From positions 108,008 through 172,007 of the forward strand of contig JAAVUU010000008.1 of the NCBI GenBank assembly GCA_018449595.1: a stretch of DNA of 64,000 bases. Reading direction: 5' to 3'. The position numbers were made by a program, and so were the translations under genes. Shown here one piece after another: positions 35,515-43,308 of the stretch. Source of the DNA: Rhizobiales bacterium dw_265 (GTDB lineage: Bacteria > Pseudomonadota > Alphaproteobacteria > Micropepsales > Micropepsaceae). Under the pieces are notes generated by a model, which made no database searches, was not told the origin of the DNA, and worked only from the letters and a program-made list of their open reading frames with translations. Each line of letters starts with the position of its first letter. The first letter of the stretch is position 1.

Positions 35515-36312
35515 TCATCGCGCGGACGCCGTGGCGAAAGCCGCAAACAGGCCGTCCGACAGCGGTGCCAGACGCGAAGCGATGGCGGGCTGACTGTCGG
35601 AGGAAGCGTGCCCGGAATCGGGAGTGGGAGTCGCCAGATCGACGGGGGCGAAGCCTACCGGCGACGCCGCGAACAGGCCGGAACGGCGCCAGTCCAGCGG
35701 AGCCGCCGCGGCGGCAAGCGCAGGATCGCGCCCAAGGTCCGGCAGGCGGGCCGCGAGTTTGCCGAGATAGGCCCGCGTCTCCGCCGCCAGCGGAACGCCC
35801 GCGGTCAGATAGGCCAGGTAGCGGCCGGGACCGGCATTGTATGCGGCGAGAAACCCGCCTGCACCGAAGCGGTCGTAAAGCTCGCGTAGATACGCCGTGC
35901 CGCCAAGAATGTTGGCGCGCGCGTCGAAGGGATCGTCGCCCAGGCTATAGCGCAGCCGCAGCCGTTCCCAGGTCTCGGGCATGATCTGCATCAGGCCGCG
36001 CGCGCCCTTGGGCGACACCGCGCGCGCATCGCCGCCGCTTTCGATCTGGATCACGGCGTGTATCCAGGACGCGGGGACCGCAAAGCGCGCCGACGCCTCG
36101 GCCACGGCCGCGTCGGCGGCGGAGCTTGCAGCGGTCGCCATCCGCGAAGCGGCATCAGGGCGCTGGGCGTCCGCCGGTGCGCTGCTTCCGGCCGCGAGGA
36201 TGACGGCCAGCAGAAGCGCGCTGCACAGGCTCCGCGAAGGGGCCTCGATGCGCGGGTGCGCGTCGGCAGCGGCGATCCGATCTGCGGGGCAAGGGCGCGC
36301 GGCAGCCGGCAT
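35515..36312 (-). CDS. Lytic transglycosylase (SLT domain)
   Basis: The ATG at 36312 overlaps the traF stop. The 265-residue protein has a signal segment (LCSALLLAVILAAGSSAPADA) and an SLT domain with the catalytic Glu in HAVIQIESGGDARAVS, then GARGLMQIMPETW and FLAAYNAGPGRYLAY. A low-complexity tail follows. It opens peptidoglycan for the conjugation channel, like VirB1/TrbN. Confidence 0.93.
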   Translation of the reverse strand: MPAAARPCPADRIAAADAHPRIEAPSRSLCSALLLAVILAAGSSAPADAQRPDAASRMATAASSAADAAVAEASARFAVPASWIHAVIQIESGGDARAVSPKGARGLMQIMPETWERLRLRYSLGDDPFDARANILGGTAYLRELYDRFGAGGFLAAYNAGPGRYLAYLTAGVPLAAETRAYLGKLAARLPDLGRDPALAAAAAPLDWRRSGLFAASPVGFAPVDLATPTPDSGHASSDSQPAIASRLAPLSDGLFAAFATASAR

Positions 36313-36824
36313 CAGCGGCTCCCGGTCTGAAAGAGCGGGACAGCGCGGGCGGTCAGCGCGGCGGCCGGCAGGACACCGAAATACCGTCCGTCGAAAGAGG
36401 CCGGGACGGCGGGATTGAGCAGGAACACCTGGCCGGGCTTGAGCGTGACGCAGCCGGACCAAGCCGGCAGCGGACGGCCGACATGGTCGCGGGTGAGTGC
36501 CGTGGCGGCGGGCTTACCGTCGATGGTGACGGTGAGCCCATGCCGGCAGACGGCCTGGCCGGGAAGCGCCGCGACATATTTGAGGAGCGGCACGCCCTTG
36601 GGCAGATAGCGGCGCCGGGACATGAAGTCCGCCAGCGTCGGCGGCGGCATCGCCGCCACCAGATCGCCGCGCGCCAAGGGCTGCACCGGCCGCAAGGCAT
36701 AGAGCCCGGTGGGGGCGCTGGCGCTGGTGTTCCAGAGCAGATGGGGCGAGGGGTGGAGGAAGGCGGTGACGACGATCCACACCACCCAGAAATACGTCGT
36801 CATCACATACCCGAAGCGGCTCAT
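36312..36824 (-). CDS. traF: Conjugal transfer signal peptidase TraF (S26 family)
   Basis: A 170-residue protein with one N-terminal helix (TYFWVVWIVVTAFLHPSPH). The S26 serine motif is NTSASAPTGLYALRP (Ser near residue 33) and the Lys region is PLLKYVAALPGQAVC (Lys near 80). TraF of RP4 matures and cyclises the TrbC pilin. It overlaps DUF2840 and the transglycosylase gene by four bases and one base. Confidence 0.93.
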   Translation of the reverse strand: MSRFGYVMTTYFWVVWIVVTAFLHPSPHLLWNTSASAPTGLYALRPVQPLARGDLVAAMPPPTLADFMSRRRYLPKGVPLLKYVAALPGQAVCRHGLTVTIDGKPAATALTRDHVGRPLPAWSGCVTLKPGQVFLLNPAVPASFDGRYFGVLPAAALTARAVPLFQTGSR

Positions 36825-37321
36825 GACAGCAGGCTCCGGCGCAGCGTCCAGGCCATATGGCGGAGGCGGCCATAGCGTCTGGGCTCCTGGCTGGCGGTGA
36901 TGCGATTGTTGAGGTGGCCCCAATAGGCGGGCGAGACTTCGGCCGGATCGACGCCGTCGGCCTCGATGCGGTCGATCGCCTCCAGGACGCGCGAGACCTT
37001 CGCCCAACTGTGGATGCGCAGCAGGATCTCCGCACCGGGATGCACGAAAGGTACGCGCGTGCAAGGCGCGCCGTCTGCCACGGCGCGCAGAATGTCGATG
37101 CGCGAGACGATGGTGCCGAAATCGTTGGAAGCCCAGCGCACCACCGCGAAGATCGTGCCCGGAGCGAAGCCGACTTCGCTATGGCTGGGATCGACGATGC
37201 GGCCTTCGCTGCTGACTCCGAAGCGAATCCAGTGCTCGATCTTCTTCTCGACCCAGGTGAGTTCGACGGTGGTCAGGCCGGGCGACAAGCTGCCCTTGGG
37301 ACGTTGATTGGTGAAGGTCAT
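36821..37321 (-). CDS. DUF2840 domain protein
   Basis: The ATG at 37321, with GAGGA eight bases upstream, gives 166 residues; the ATG at 37369 adds sixteen unlikely ones. The core TTVELTWVEKKIEHWIRFG, then GTIFAVVRWASNDFGTIVSR and VHPGAEILLRIHSWAKV, matches DUF2840, a family found next to traF in ICEs. Function is unknown. Pairing suggests a role in transfer or relaxosome processing. Confidence 0.88.
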   Translation of the reverse strand: MTFTNQRPKGSLSPGLTTVELTWVEKKIEHWIRFGVSSEGRIVDPSHSEVGFAPGTIFAVVRWASNDFGTIVSRIDILRAVADGAPCTRVPFVHPGAEILLRIHSWAKVSRVLEAIDRIEADGVDPAEVSPAYWGHLNNRITASQEPRRYGRLRHMAWTLRRSLLS

Positions 37322-37393
37322 GCTGGGCGTCCTCGGCTCTGTCGGGGCGGCTGCGGGTATTGCGGACATGCGATGCTGCTGGGCGTGGGGGGA

Positions 37394-37723
37394 TCAGCGG
37401 CCGCGCGGTCCTGGCTTGCCCAGATGCGCCGGCTTGACGGGCTTCTTGGCGCGGCTGCGCTGGCGCAGCGGCGCGGGACAGTTGTCGCGGCGCTTGGCCG
37501 GATAGACGATGTCGGTGCCGGGATCGGAGGTGGAATGGCGGATGCCGCGATCGGCCCAGGCGCGCAAATCCTCCGGCGCATAGACGATGCGGCCGCCAAG
37601 TTTGCGGTAGACCGGGCCGGTGCCGTAGGTGCGATGCTTTTCCAGCGTGCGGGCCGAGAGGCCCAGGAAGCGGGCGGCTTCCTGCGTGCGCAAATAGCGA
37701 TCTATCGAGTCATTGCCAGCCAT
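37394..37723 (-). CDS. AlpA/excisionase-type helix-turn-helix regulator
   Basis: A 109-residue protein with an N-terminal winged HTH of the MerR/AlpA class (YLRTQEAARFLGLSARTLEK, then GGRIVYAPEDLRAWAD). A basic Pro/Arg/Lys tail follows. GGAG lies seven bases before the ATG at 37723. Such proteins activate ICE excision and transfer genes or act as recombination directionality factors. It lies at the head of the DUF2840-traF-relaxase unit. Confidence 0.88.
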   Translation of the reverse strand: MAGNDSIDRYLRTQEAARFLGLSARTLEKHRTYGTGPVYRKLGGRIVYAPEDLRAWADRGIRHSTSDPGTDIVYPAKRRDNCPAPLRQRSRAKKPVKPAHLGKPGPRGR

Positions 37724-37815
37724 CGGGAAGCTCCGTGATCTTGTTCGCGCCGCGTCGTAGGGACGGCGGTTGCGGATCACGGTGGTCGAGGTGGCGGCTG
37801 CGGTTGAGGTCGATC

Positions 37816-38364
37816 TCAACGGGTGTTGAGATTTCGGGACCTCATCCGGCGCGGCGGCCGGCGGTAGGGCTGAAGCAGGAGTTCGAAATAGCCGCCCAGC
37901 ATCAGCGCCTCGGCCGATTGGACGAGGCGCTTGATGGCTTCGCGCGCCTCATGAGAATTCCATTCGCGCGACAGGATGCGGGCGCGGGTCACAAGCTCGG
38001 CGATCTGGAAATAGGTCTGGCCTTCGCGCAGGCCGTCCAAGGCGCGTAGCGCCAGGGTTAATCGCCTGCGCCGGTATCGGGTCAGCCGGGCGGGATTCTT
38101 GCCAGGGTTGGAGTGGTGAAGGATGCGCCACAGCCGCATGGCGGCCCCGGCGCGGATCTCGAACAGGCGGTCGAAGGGCAGGAGGACGGCGGGCGGATCG
38201 GCGCCAGTGGCGTCGATCACGACGCGAAAGGTTTCGCCGTCGGCGTGGATCAGGCGCGGCCCGGACGGGCCCGCGAGAATGGCTTTGAGAGCGGGAATAT
38301 CTGCGCGCTGGCGCGGTTCATCGACGTCGGGTGGGGCGGCGGTGAGGGCGGTGACAGTCGGCAA
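37816..38364 (-). CDS. DUF2285 domain protein
   Basis: A 182-residue frame from a TTG at 38364. The C-terminal half carries the DUF2285 pattern: LTRYRRRRLTLALRALDGLR, then EGQTYFQIAELVTRARILSR and GGYFELLL, a helix-turn-helix-like layout. It overlaps the DUF6499 gene by 47 bases, so translation may be coupled or the true start may lie further in. It is probably a DNA-binding regulator of the element. Confidence 0.85.
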   Translation of the reverse strand: MPTVTALTAAPPDVDEPRQRADIPALKAILAGPSGPRLIHADGETFRVVIDATGADPPAVLLPFDRLFEIRAGAAMRLWRILHHSNPGKNPARLTRYRRRRLTLALRALDGLREGQTYFQIAELVTRARILSREWNSHEAREAIKRLVQSAEALMLGGYFELLLQPYRRPPRRMRSRNLNTR

Positions 38365-38617
38365 AGCACGGGCAGTCCAGACAACGTCCCCGGCCTTTGC
38401 CGTCTCGGAGATGCCATTGAAATCGTACCCCCCAGCGGAGCGCGAACAGCTCCGTTTCAGCCTGGGTCAGCGTTCGCCGCCGCGCGATACGCTTGAGGAA
38501 ACGCAACTCCTTTACGAACTCGGGATTCCGGCGGAGGAATTCCCATGCAAACCCGTAGGCATCGAGGGATTGCATCCACTCATAGGCAGCAGGATCGCGC
38601 CAATTACCCCGACTCAT
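38318..38617 (-). CDS. DUF6499-type small protein
   Basis: A 99-residue protein, ATG at 38617 after GGGAGGGG. The N-terminus WRDPAAYEWMQSLDAYGFAW, then EFLRRNPEFVKEL, is the signature of the small proteins that precede DUF2285 genes. Three cysteines near the C-terminus (CLDCPCFADC region) hint at metal binding. It likely works together with the overlapping DUF2285 protein. Confidence 0.85.
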   Translation of the reverse strand: MSRGNWRDPAAYEWMQSLDAYGFAWEFLRRNPEFVKELRFLKRIARRRTLTQAETELFALRWGVRFQWHLRDGKGRGRCLDCPCFADCHRPHRRPTRRR

Positions 38618-38734
38618 GGGCCCCTCCCTTGGTCAAGAGCGGTGATTAACCCATGGGATGCACGCACAAGTCGTAAAGTCACGATCCGCGAAATCGCCGT
38701 GGAGCCATGCCGCCAGCGACATGAACGGGAGAGC

Positions 38735-39016
38735 CTAAAGCGGCGGGCCTTCGTGCTGGAGATCGTAGAGGCCGGTCTCGCGTATCCAGCGGGCGCGGGC
38801 CAAATGACTCTCCCAGGCGCGGCGGGCGCGGTCCTCGTCGTTGGCCGGGTCCAGGTGCAGGACGATCTTGGCGACTTCGCGCCAGTCCGCGCCCTGCTGC
38901 TCGGCGTCCAGCAGGCGGCTGTAGGTAATCAGGTGCTGGCGGTCGTATTTCGTCAGCACGGCGGAGGTGGGGGCGGCGTCGGCGACGGGCGGTTCAAGCG
39001 GGGGCGTGGTGGGCAT
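38735..39016 (-). CDS. Small ICE-associated hypothetical protein
   Basis: From the ATG at 39016, with GGAG six bases upstream, the protein has 93 residues; the ATG at 39061 has no good ribosome-binding site. The core TKYDRQHLITYSRLLDAEQQ, then GADWREVAKIVLHLDP and ARRAWESHLARARWI, is a pattern I associate with small regulators near DUF2285 genes. It resembles DUF2285 in its ALRALDG/RLLDA-GA-EVA layout. It is divergent from the XRE regulator, across a palindromic promoter region. Confidence 0.75.
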   Translation of the reverse strand: MPTTPPLEPPVADAAPTSAVLTKYDRQHLITYSRLLDAEQQGADWREVAKIVLHLDPANDEDRARRAWESHLARARWIRETGLYDLQHEGPPL

Positions 39017-39145
39017 CGCATACTCCGGCGCTGAACCCGGACCCTGTGGCAGCATTTCCATTTGAACGAATTGTGACAGAGGACCGTGACATTTTTTGCA
39101 GCGCGGTCTGTGCCCCGAGCCGAGATAATACCGTATTACAATTAT

Positions 39146-39163
39146 CGCGTATTATAATACGCG
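39146..39163. promoter_or_regulatory. Perfect 18-bp palindromic operator overlapping a two-way promoter
   Basis: CGCGTATTATAATACGCG is self-complementary and contains TATAAT on both strands (39153-39158 plus, 39156-39151 minus). A partial copy, CCGTATTAC, lies 15 bases to the left. It is 35 bases before the XRE gene, so autoregulation by that protein and control of the divergent 93-residue gene are likely. Confidence 0.65.
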
Positions 39164-39198
39164 GCAATAGAGGGGTCAGTTGATGTCCATCTGGCGGA

Positions 39199-39471
39199 AT
39201 GGATATCCGCCAGGTTTTCGGTCTCAATATGCGTCAGCGTCGGCTCGCGGCTGGGTTGAGCCAGGAGCGGGTAGGCGAGCTGATGGGGGTCGACCGGGCC
39301 CATATCAGCAGCATGGAGCGTGGCCAGCAGAACGTCACCATCCTGATCGCCTGGCAGGCCGCCCAAGCACTGGGCTGCCGGACGGCCGATCTGTTCGATG
39401 AAAGCATGGCGGGTAGCGACGGCCCCGCAGCCGGTGTAAAGGCGCCGCGTCGTCCGCGGACCAAGGCGTAA
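39199..39471 (+). CDS. XRE-family helix-turn-helix regulator
   Basis: A 90-residue protein with a Cro/CI-type HTH (MRQRRLAAGLSQERVGELMG, then VDRAHISSMERGQQNVTIL) and an acidic then basic tail. It is the likely repressor of the element's early genes and binds the adjacent palindrome by inference. It has no close plus-strand neighbour; a bidirectional terminator lies downstream. Confidence 0.92.
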   Translation: MDIRQVFGLNMRQRRLAAGLSQERVGELMGVDRAHISSMERGQQNVTILIAWQAAQALGCRTADLFDESMAGSDGPAAGVKAPRRPRTKA

Positions 39472-39584
39472 CGGCGCGCCTGACGGTCGGCAAAATTGGG
39501 GGAGACCGCGCATTTTTGAGGCCGCCCGAGCCGGCATGGTGCCGTGTTTGAGCACTAGGCGGGGCAGATAGTGTCCGGCCAAGC

Positions 39585-39609
39585 AAAAAGGGGGCTTGCG
39601 CCCCCTTTG
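39585..39609. terminator. Bidirectional terminator hairpin
   Basis: Nine-base arms AAAGGGGGC and GCCCCCTTT flank the loop TTGC. A run of T follows on each strand (TTTTT on minus, TTTGTCT on plus). It ends the 107-residue minus-strand gene and can stop readthrough from the XRE gene. Confidence 0.75.
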
Positions 39610-39610
39610 T

Positions 39611-39934
39611 CTAGGCCTCGCCACGCGCCTGTCTCCAGGCGGCTTCCTGCATCGCCTCATGGCTGTCCCAGCCGAGACTAAAGCCATCGAACTTCATTCG
39701 CGTTGCCGCGATTAGCGCGGGTAGCTTGGTGCCAAGCGGCATCCAGCCCTCAGTCAGCCAGGGTGTCTCAGCCGCAGTGATGAGGAGCCTGGTCTTGGTG
39801 CGATACACGGCAAGGTTCTGGCTACCGACGCTGAAGTGGGCAATCGGCTTTGCGTGATCGATGATGCTCTCGTCGTCCGGCAGGTCGGACTTCGAGCGAA
39901 CCAGCGAAATGAAGATTGAGAAGAGATTGAACAT
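39611..39934 (-). CDS. Hypothetical protein
   Basis: The ATG at 39934 follows GGAGATCTCACCC. The 107-residue protein begins with a hydrophobic helix (MFNLFSIFISLV). Its soluble part includes AHFSVGSQNLAVYRTKTRLL and ends with WDSHEAMQEAAWRQARGEA. No domain is recognised. It may be a monotopic membrane or weakly anchored protein. Its leader contains large hairpins (40088-40230) and a terminator follows directly. Confidence 0.7.
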   Translation of the reverse strand: MFNLFSIFISLVRSKSDLPDDESIIDHAKPIAHFSVGSQNLAVYRTKTRLLITAAETPWLTEGWMPLGTKLPALIAATRMKFDGFSLGWDSHEAMQEAAWRQARGEA

Positions 39935-40087
39935 GGGTGAGATCTCCAAAAAGATGTCACTCGGAATTGAGCGACGTCGTCGCGCCGCCATGAGGTCCGC
40001 CCGGGTCAAGGCCTTCAGAGCGCAAGCGTGCCTTGACGCGATAAGGCGGGGAGCCCTCATGGTAAGCTTGGACGACGCGCGCTCCCT

Positions 40088-40107
40088 GTGACCGCGCCAG
40101 CGGTCAC
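40088..40107. repeat. Perfect hairpin (8-bp arms)
   Basis: GTGACCGC and GCGGTCAC enclose the loop GCCA. It adjoins the larger nested hairpin at 40136-40230 in a stretch of about 345 bases (39935-40279) without a credible gene. No T-run follows on either strand, so it is not a simple terminator. Confidence 0.6.
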
Positions 40108-40135
40108 GCCGTATGCGCGACCCTCGCGCCCGCGA

Positions 40136-40230
40136 CGCCGGTTCGGTCCGCAAGGAGGGCTGGTCAATCCCCTTGCCGTCGGGGCCGCGCTTCAGCGCGG
40201 CGGGATTGACTGGCCCGTGCCGAACCGGCG
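40136..40230. repeat. Large three-tier nested inverted repeat
   Basis: Three coaxial stems are visible: outer CGCCGGTTCGG/CCGAACCGGCG (40136-40146 and 40220-40230), middle GTCAATCCC/GGGATTGAC (40163-40171 and 40202-40210), inner GCCGCGC/GCGCGGC with loop TTCA (40184-40201). Such extended single-strand folding fits a structured RNA or a single-strand origin or transfer site. No coding frame explains it. Confidence 0.6.
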
Positions 40231-40279
40231 GCGCCCTTTCGCCGCTGTATGGTCAGATGGCGGTTCGGTCCCGCCGCCC

Positions 40280-40552
40280 TCATGAACTGTTGTTCGCCAG
40301 TGCCGTGAGCACATCCGCATGGCAGCCCTCCGGCGCACACCAGCATACAAGATCCTTGCCGTGCAGTTCGTGCAGAGCCGCCATCAAGGAGGGTTGCTGC
40401 ACGATCCATGCACGATACTTCGCAATGACCTGCTCGCGCGTACCGTCCCGGCCGATCACAAATGGGTTGCCCCATTTGCTCGGCCGGCCGACATACACGC
40501 GATCCGCGGTGGCGTGCTTGCCCACGCGCTTGGCATTGAGAATCTCGCACAT
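40280..40552 (-). CDS. DUF4326 domain protein
   Basis: A 90-residue protein with the DUF4326 signatures: VYVGRPSKWGNPFVIGRDGT, then LHGKDLVCWCAPEGCHADVL. The Cys-x-Cys and Cys-His cluster suggests a metal or ligand site. The family is common in phages and plasmids, with unknown function. Its ATG overlaps the stop of the 57-residue gene upstream. Confidence 0.88.
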   Translation of the reverse strand: MCEILNAKRVGKHATADRVYVGRPSKWGNPFVIGRDGTREQVIAKYRAWIVQQPSLMAALHELHGKDLVCWCAPEGCHADVLTALANNSS

Positions 40553-40725
40553 CAGCGGTCCTCCCCGCTGCTTGCGTCCAGTGCGCGATCAACTTCCTTT
40601 TCTAGCTCCGCCAGCTCGGCGAGCGCTGCCTTCAACTCGGCCGCAATTGCCTTTCGCTCCCGACGCGATAGGCAGTTTCCGAGTTCCTCATGCAATTGTT
40701 CAATGTGGTCGTGATGCGTAATCAT
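40552..40725 (-). CDS. Small helical protein upstream of DUF4326
   Basis: The ATG at 40725 follows AGAAGGAG, an excellent ribosome-binding site. The 57-residue protein is charged and helical (HDHIEQLHEELGNCLSRRER, then ALAELAELEKEVDRAL), with a likely coiled coil. It is translationally coupled to DUF4326 (ATGA). No family is recognised. Confidence 0.75.
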   Translation of the reverse strand: MITHHDHIEQLHEELGNCLSRRERKAIAAELKAALAELAELEKEVDRALDASSGEDR

Positions 40726-41086
40726 CGTGATCTCCTTCTGTCTTAAGACAGGAGCGCTGCTTTCCTGCCGGTCGGGCCGGGTCAAGGGATCGCGGGCCTT
40801 GGCCCGCGACCGTTTGGCGATGGGGGCAACGATTTTTTCCGGCGCGGTGCGGTCTTGAAGGAATGATCGCCAGCGTCTCTTCGCCGGAAAAAATGGTGGG
40901 GCCCCGTCGTCCCTTGAGGCGGTTCGATCCGGCAGGGTAGAATGGGACTCCTGAAGAGGCCCTGACGACGATTATGGGCTCGACGCCCATCATCGTCGTT
41001 CTCTTCACCGGCGTTGACGCATCTCGGCGCAACGCCGTCCAGCGATGAACAGCCGTGCGATCTCGGAGCGGCGGCCGGTGAAAGAC
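40726..41086. other. Hairpin-rich non-coding leader
   Basis: This 361-base gap holds several dyads: TCGCGGGCC/GGCCCGCGA (40790-40809, two-base loop), TTTTTTCCGGCG (40833-40844) with CGCCGGAAAAAA (40882-40893), and ACGACGATTATGGGC (40965-40979) with GCCCATCATCGTCGT (40985-40999), which pairs at 14 of 15 positions. It would be the 5' leader of the small-protein/DUF4326 unit on the minus strand. No coding frame is convincing. Confidence 0.55.
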
Positions 41087-41512
41087 TTAGCGGCGAACGC
41101 CCTGGGCCGCCCCGCCGCGATGATGTTCCAGAAACGCCGCCTTGATCTTGGCGAAGAGACTAGGGGGGATGAAGCCATAGGCGTAACGGCCCGGCTGGCC
41201 AGGAATCGGCGCCAGGCCCTGGCTGGGCCATTCGTCGACATTGAAATCGGTGACGATCACCCAACTGGGGGCATCATCCATGCCTATGGCCTTTTTGACG
41301 GCGAGGGGGATCTCGATGCCGACGGCCCCTTGTGCCGGCGGGGTATGGGTGATGGGCAGAAGCACCACAAAACGTCCCTGCATGGCGTCGTCGCTGGCCA
41401 CCACTAGGCAGGTCGGCCGGTCTTTGCCCTGTGTGCGGCCGACCGCATGTTCGCGCGACCAGAGGTAATCGAAGCGGATCACCAGGCCCGGCCTGGGTTC
41501 GGGGATCGGCAC
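41087..41512 (-). CDS. PemK/MazF-like toxin-family protein
   Basis: The 141-residue protein uses a GTG start at 41512, eight bases after the antitoxin stop. Conserved blocks are LVIRFDYLWSREHAVGRTQG, RPTCLVVASD, VVLLPITHTPP and PSWVIVTDFNVDEWP, ending in FIPPSLFAKIKAAFLEH. It resembles the larger PemK/MazF-type proteins found in alphaproteobacterial elements. Family toxins are mRNA-cleaving endoribonucleases. It pairs with the Phd-like antitoxin. Confidence 0.8.
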   Translation of the reverse strand: MPIPEPRPGLVIRFDYLWSREHAVGRTQGKDRPTCLVVASDDAMQGRFVVLLPITHTPPAQGAVGIEIPLAVKKAIGMDDAPSWVIVTDFNVDEWPSQGLAPIPGQPGRYAYGFIPPSLFAKIKAAFLEHHRGGAAQGVRR

Positions 41513-41519
41513 GCCGCAG

Positions 41520-41774
41520 CTATTTCAGCAGGGCGTCGAGCGCAGCGTGTTCGGGGTCCATTTCCGCCCGTTCGACGGCCTCGACGATGAAGGCGGGCGC
41601 GTCCAGGGTTCGGAAGCTGCGCTGGGCGGCGGCCTTGAGCCAGTCGTAGTGGGCCGCCGACATCAGGACCAGGTCGCGGCGGCCGTGGCGGGTGATCTCC
41701 ACCGGCTCGCGCTGTGCCTGGTGCTGGAACTCGCCGAATTTGCGCTGGAATTCGAGGGCGGTTGTCTGGGCCAT
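41520..41774 (-). CDS. Phd/YefM-type antitoxin
   Basis: An 84-residue protein with the Phd motif (EFQRKFGEFQHQAQREPVEI, then TRHGRRDLVLMSAAHYDWL) and a toxin-binding tail (AVERAEMDPEHAALDALLK). It starts 26 bases from a perfect palindrome that should be its own operator. Confidence 0.9.
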   Translation of the reverse strand: MAQTTALEFQRKFGEFQHQAQREPVEITRHGRRDLVLMSAAHYDWLKAAAQRSFRTLDAPAFIVEAVERAEMDPEHAALDALLK

Positions 41775-41800
41775 CGGTGCCTCGGAAATGGTTGTTCAGA

Positions 41801-41821
41801 TTATCCGTATAATACGGATAA
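41801..41821. promoter_or_regulatory. Palindromic operator of the PemK/Phd-type pair
   Basis: TTATCCGTAT-A-ATACGGATAA is a perfect inverted repeat of ten-base arms around one base. It holds TATAAT on the plus strand and TATTAT on the minus strand, so it overlaps the promoter of the antitoxin gene. A related half-site occurs at 45234-45252. Confidence 0.7.
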
Positions 41822-41855
41822 AGTCAACCGCTGCCCACCCGAGCGAGAATAGCAG

Positions 41856-41891
41856 AAAAAGAAGGCCCGGCGGCGGAAGCCGCCGGGCCTT
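41856..41891 (-). terminator. Rho-independent terminator (original ssb terminator)
   Basis: On the minus strand, 13-base arms AAGGCCCGGCGGC/GCCGCCGGGCCTT with a four-base loop are followed by CTTTTTC. It lies right after the 3' end of the group II intron, so before insertion it would have ended the ssb transcript. Confidence 0.85.
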
Positions 41892-41950
41892 CGCGGCGCC
41901 TGTAGAGTAGGCCCCTGGTTTGAAGGTGATCTCCCCAGTGGCCTCTCGTC

Positions 41951-41985
41951 AAACCGTGCTTGCGGTTTTCCCGCACACGGCTTTC
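41951..41985 (-). ncRNA. Group II intron domain V
   Basis: The minus strand reads AAAGCCGTGTGCGGGA, AAACCGCAAGCACGGTTT as a 35-base stem with the catalytic AGC-type triad in GCCGTG and a GAAA loop. This is the most conserved element of group II ribozymes. The lower stem has A-T pairs in place of the usual GA/UC. Confidence 0.85.
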
Positions 41986-42007
41986 CGACTGCCTTCTTCC
42001 GTCAACT

Positions 42008-43308
42008 TTATGGCGCCACAGGTCGAACATACCGGCTGGTCTCTTCTCCAGTAACCACCAAGCTGTTGAGCTTGAAGAGGTTGTGGTAATCGTAGAACCA
42101 GGACGGCGGGTGGTCCCTCCACCCCTTTGATCGCTTCTTGTGTTTCTTCCGCAGCATAATGCAGAGCGTCCAGATCGTGTAATTGGCGATGCTTTTGAAG
42201 TGCATTCTAGAGTTGCCGGTCTTGAAGTAGTGCCCCCATCCCCGCAGGATCGGATTGACCTTCTCCCGAATGAGGACGGGTAAATCCCAGTGCTGCCCTT
42301 CGCGGGCAACCTCTCGGACCTTCTTCTTGACCGACGCCATCGCCTTGGGCGTCGGGTAGTAATACGTCTTCAGGACGCCAGTTCGTTTCGAGGGTTGCAC
42401 CGCGAAGCGATGTCCCAGGAAGTCGAATGGCTCTTGTCGAGCGTCTACTATCCGCGTTTTCTGCGCGTTCAGGGTGAGACCCAACCGATCCAAGACCTTT
42501 TGGGCCTCGGCTAGATAGGTCTCGGGCCGCTTTCCGCACAGAATCACGAAGTCGTCGGCATACCGTACGATGTGGGCATCGTGCGGTCGTTGGCCGAACG
42601 CCTGTCGCTCCCAATGTCGGTCCAGCCAATGAAGGTATAAGTTCGCCAGCAGGGGCGAGATGACCCCTCCTTGCGGCGTCCCGGTCGTTTCCTTCCGGAG
42701 CTGCATATCCTCCATGACCCCGGCTGTGAGCCAAAGCTCGATCAGTTTAACAATTGATCGGTCAATGACTCGTGACCGTACAGAGATCAGCAGTTTGTCG
42801 TGTGGTATTCGGTCGAAGTACGACTTGATATCCGCATCGACAACCAAGTGGCCTGATGGGCGCTCTTCCGGGGTCGGAAGCCGTACGAGAAGTCTTTGAA
42901 GTCGGCCTCGAACAGGGGTTCGATGACGATCTTCACTGCTGCCTGTACAGCACGATCTTCAATGACTGGAATGCCAAGCGGACGCTTCGATCCGTCGGCC
43001 TTCGGGATATAGACCCGTCGGACCGGCTGAGGCCGATAGCGCCGCGCACGAAGTTTCCCCTGTAGCTCGCTCAGGAACAGGTCTAGGCCGATCTCGCCTT
43101 CGATGTGATCGAAGGCGAGATGGTCGACGCCAGGAGCGCCGCCATTGGCCCGGACCTGCCTGTATGCGAGCGCCAGGATATCTTCTCGGCAAACCTTGTC
43201 ATAAAGCACTCCGAACTTACGCGCCGGATTCGCCTTGGCTGCTCGGTATAGAGTCCGCTGTAGTACTCGCACCCTTTCTAACGGTGTGTTTTGAGCTTTC
43301 GCAATCAC
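42008..43308 (-). pseudogene. Group II intron-encoded reverse transcriptase/maturase, frameshifted
   Basis: Two frames together make one RT. The first (42787-43308, 173 residues) holds domains 0-2 (YRQVRANGGAPGVDHLAF; RPLGIPVIEDRAVQAAVK; FSYGFRPRKSAHQA). The second (42008-42847, 279 residues) resumes at VVDADIKSYFDRIPHDKL and carries QGGVISPLLANLYL, the catalytic YADDFVILC and the maturase X domain (ILRGWGHYFKTGNS). No HNH endonuclease is seen. Between the halves, the dozen or so residues normally present after AHQA are missing and the frame changes near 42850, so a small deletion has broken the gene. Confidence 0.85.

Noticed and set aside
41005..41241. Small minus-strand frame downstream of the PemK-like gene
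   Set aside because: It overlaps the PemK-like gene in another frame and lacks a ribosome-binding site or domain.
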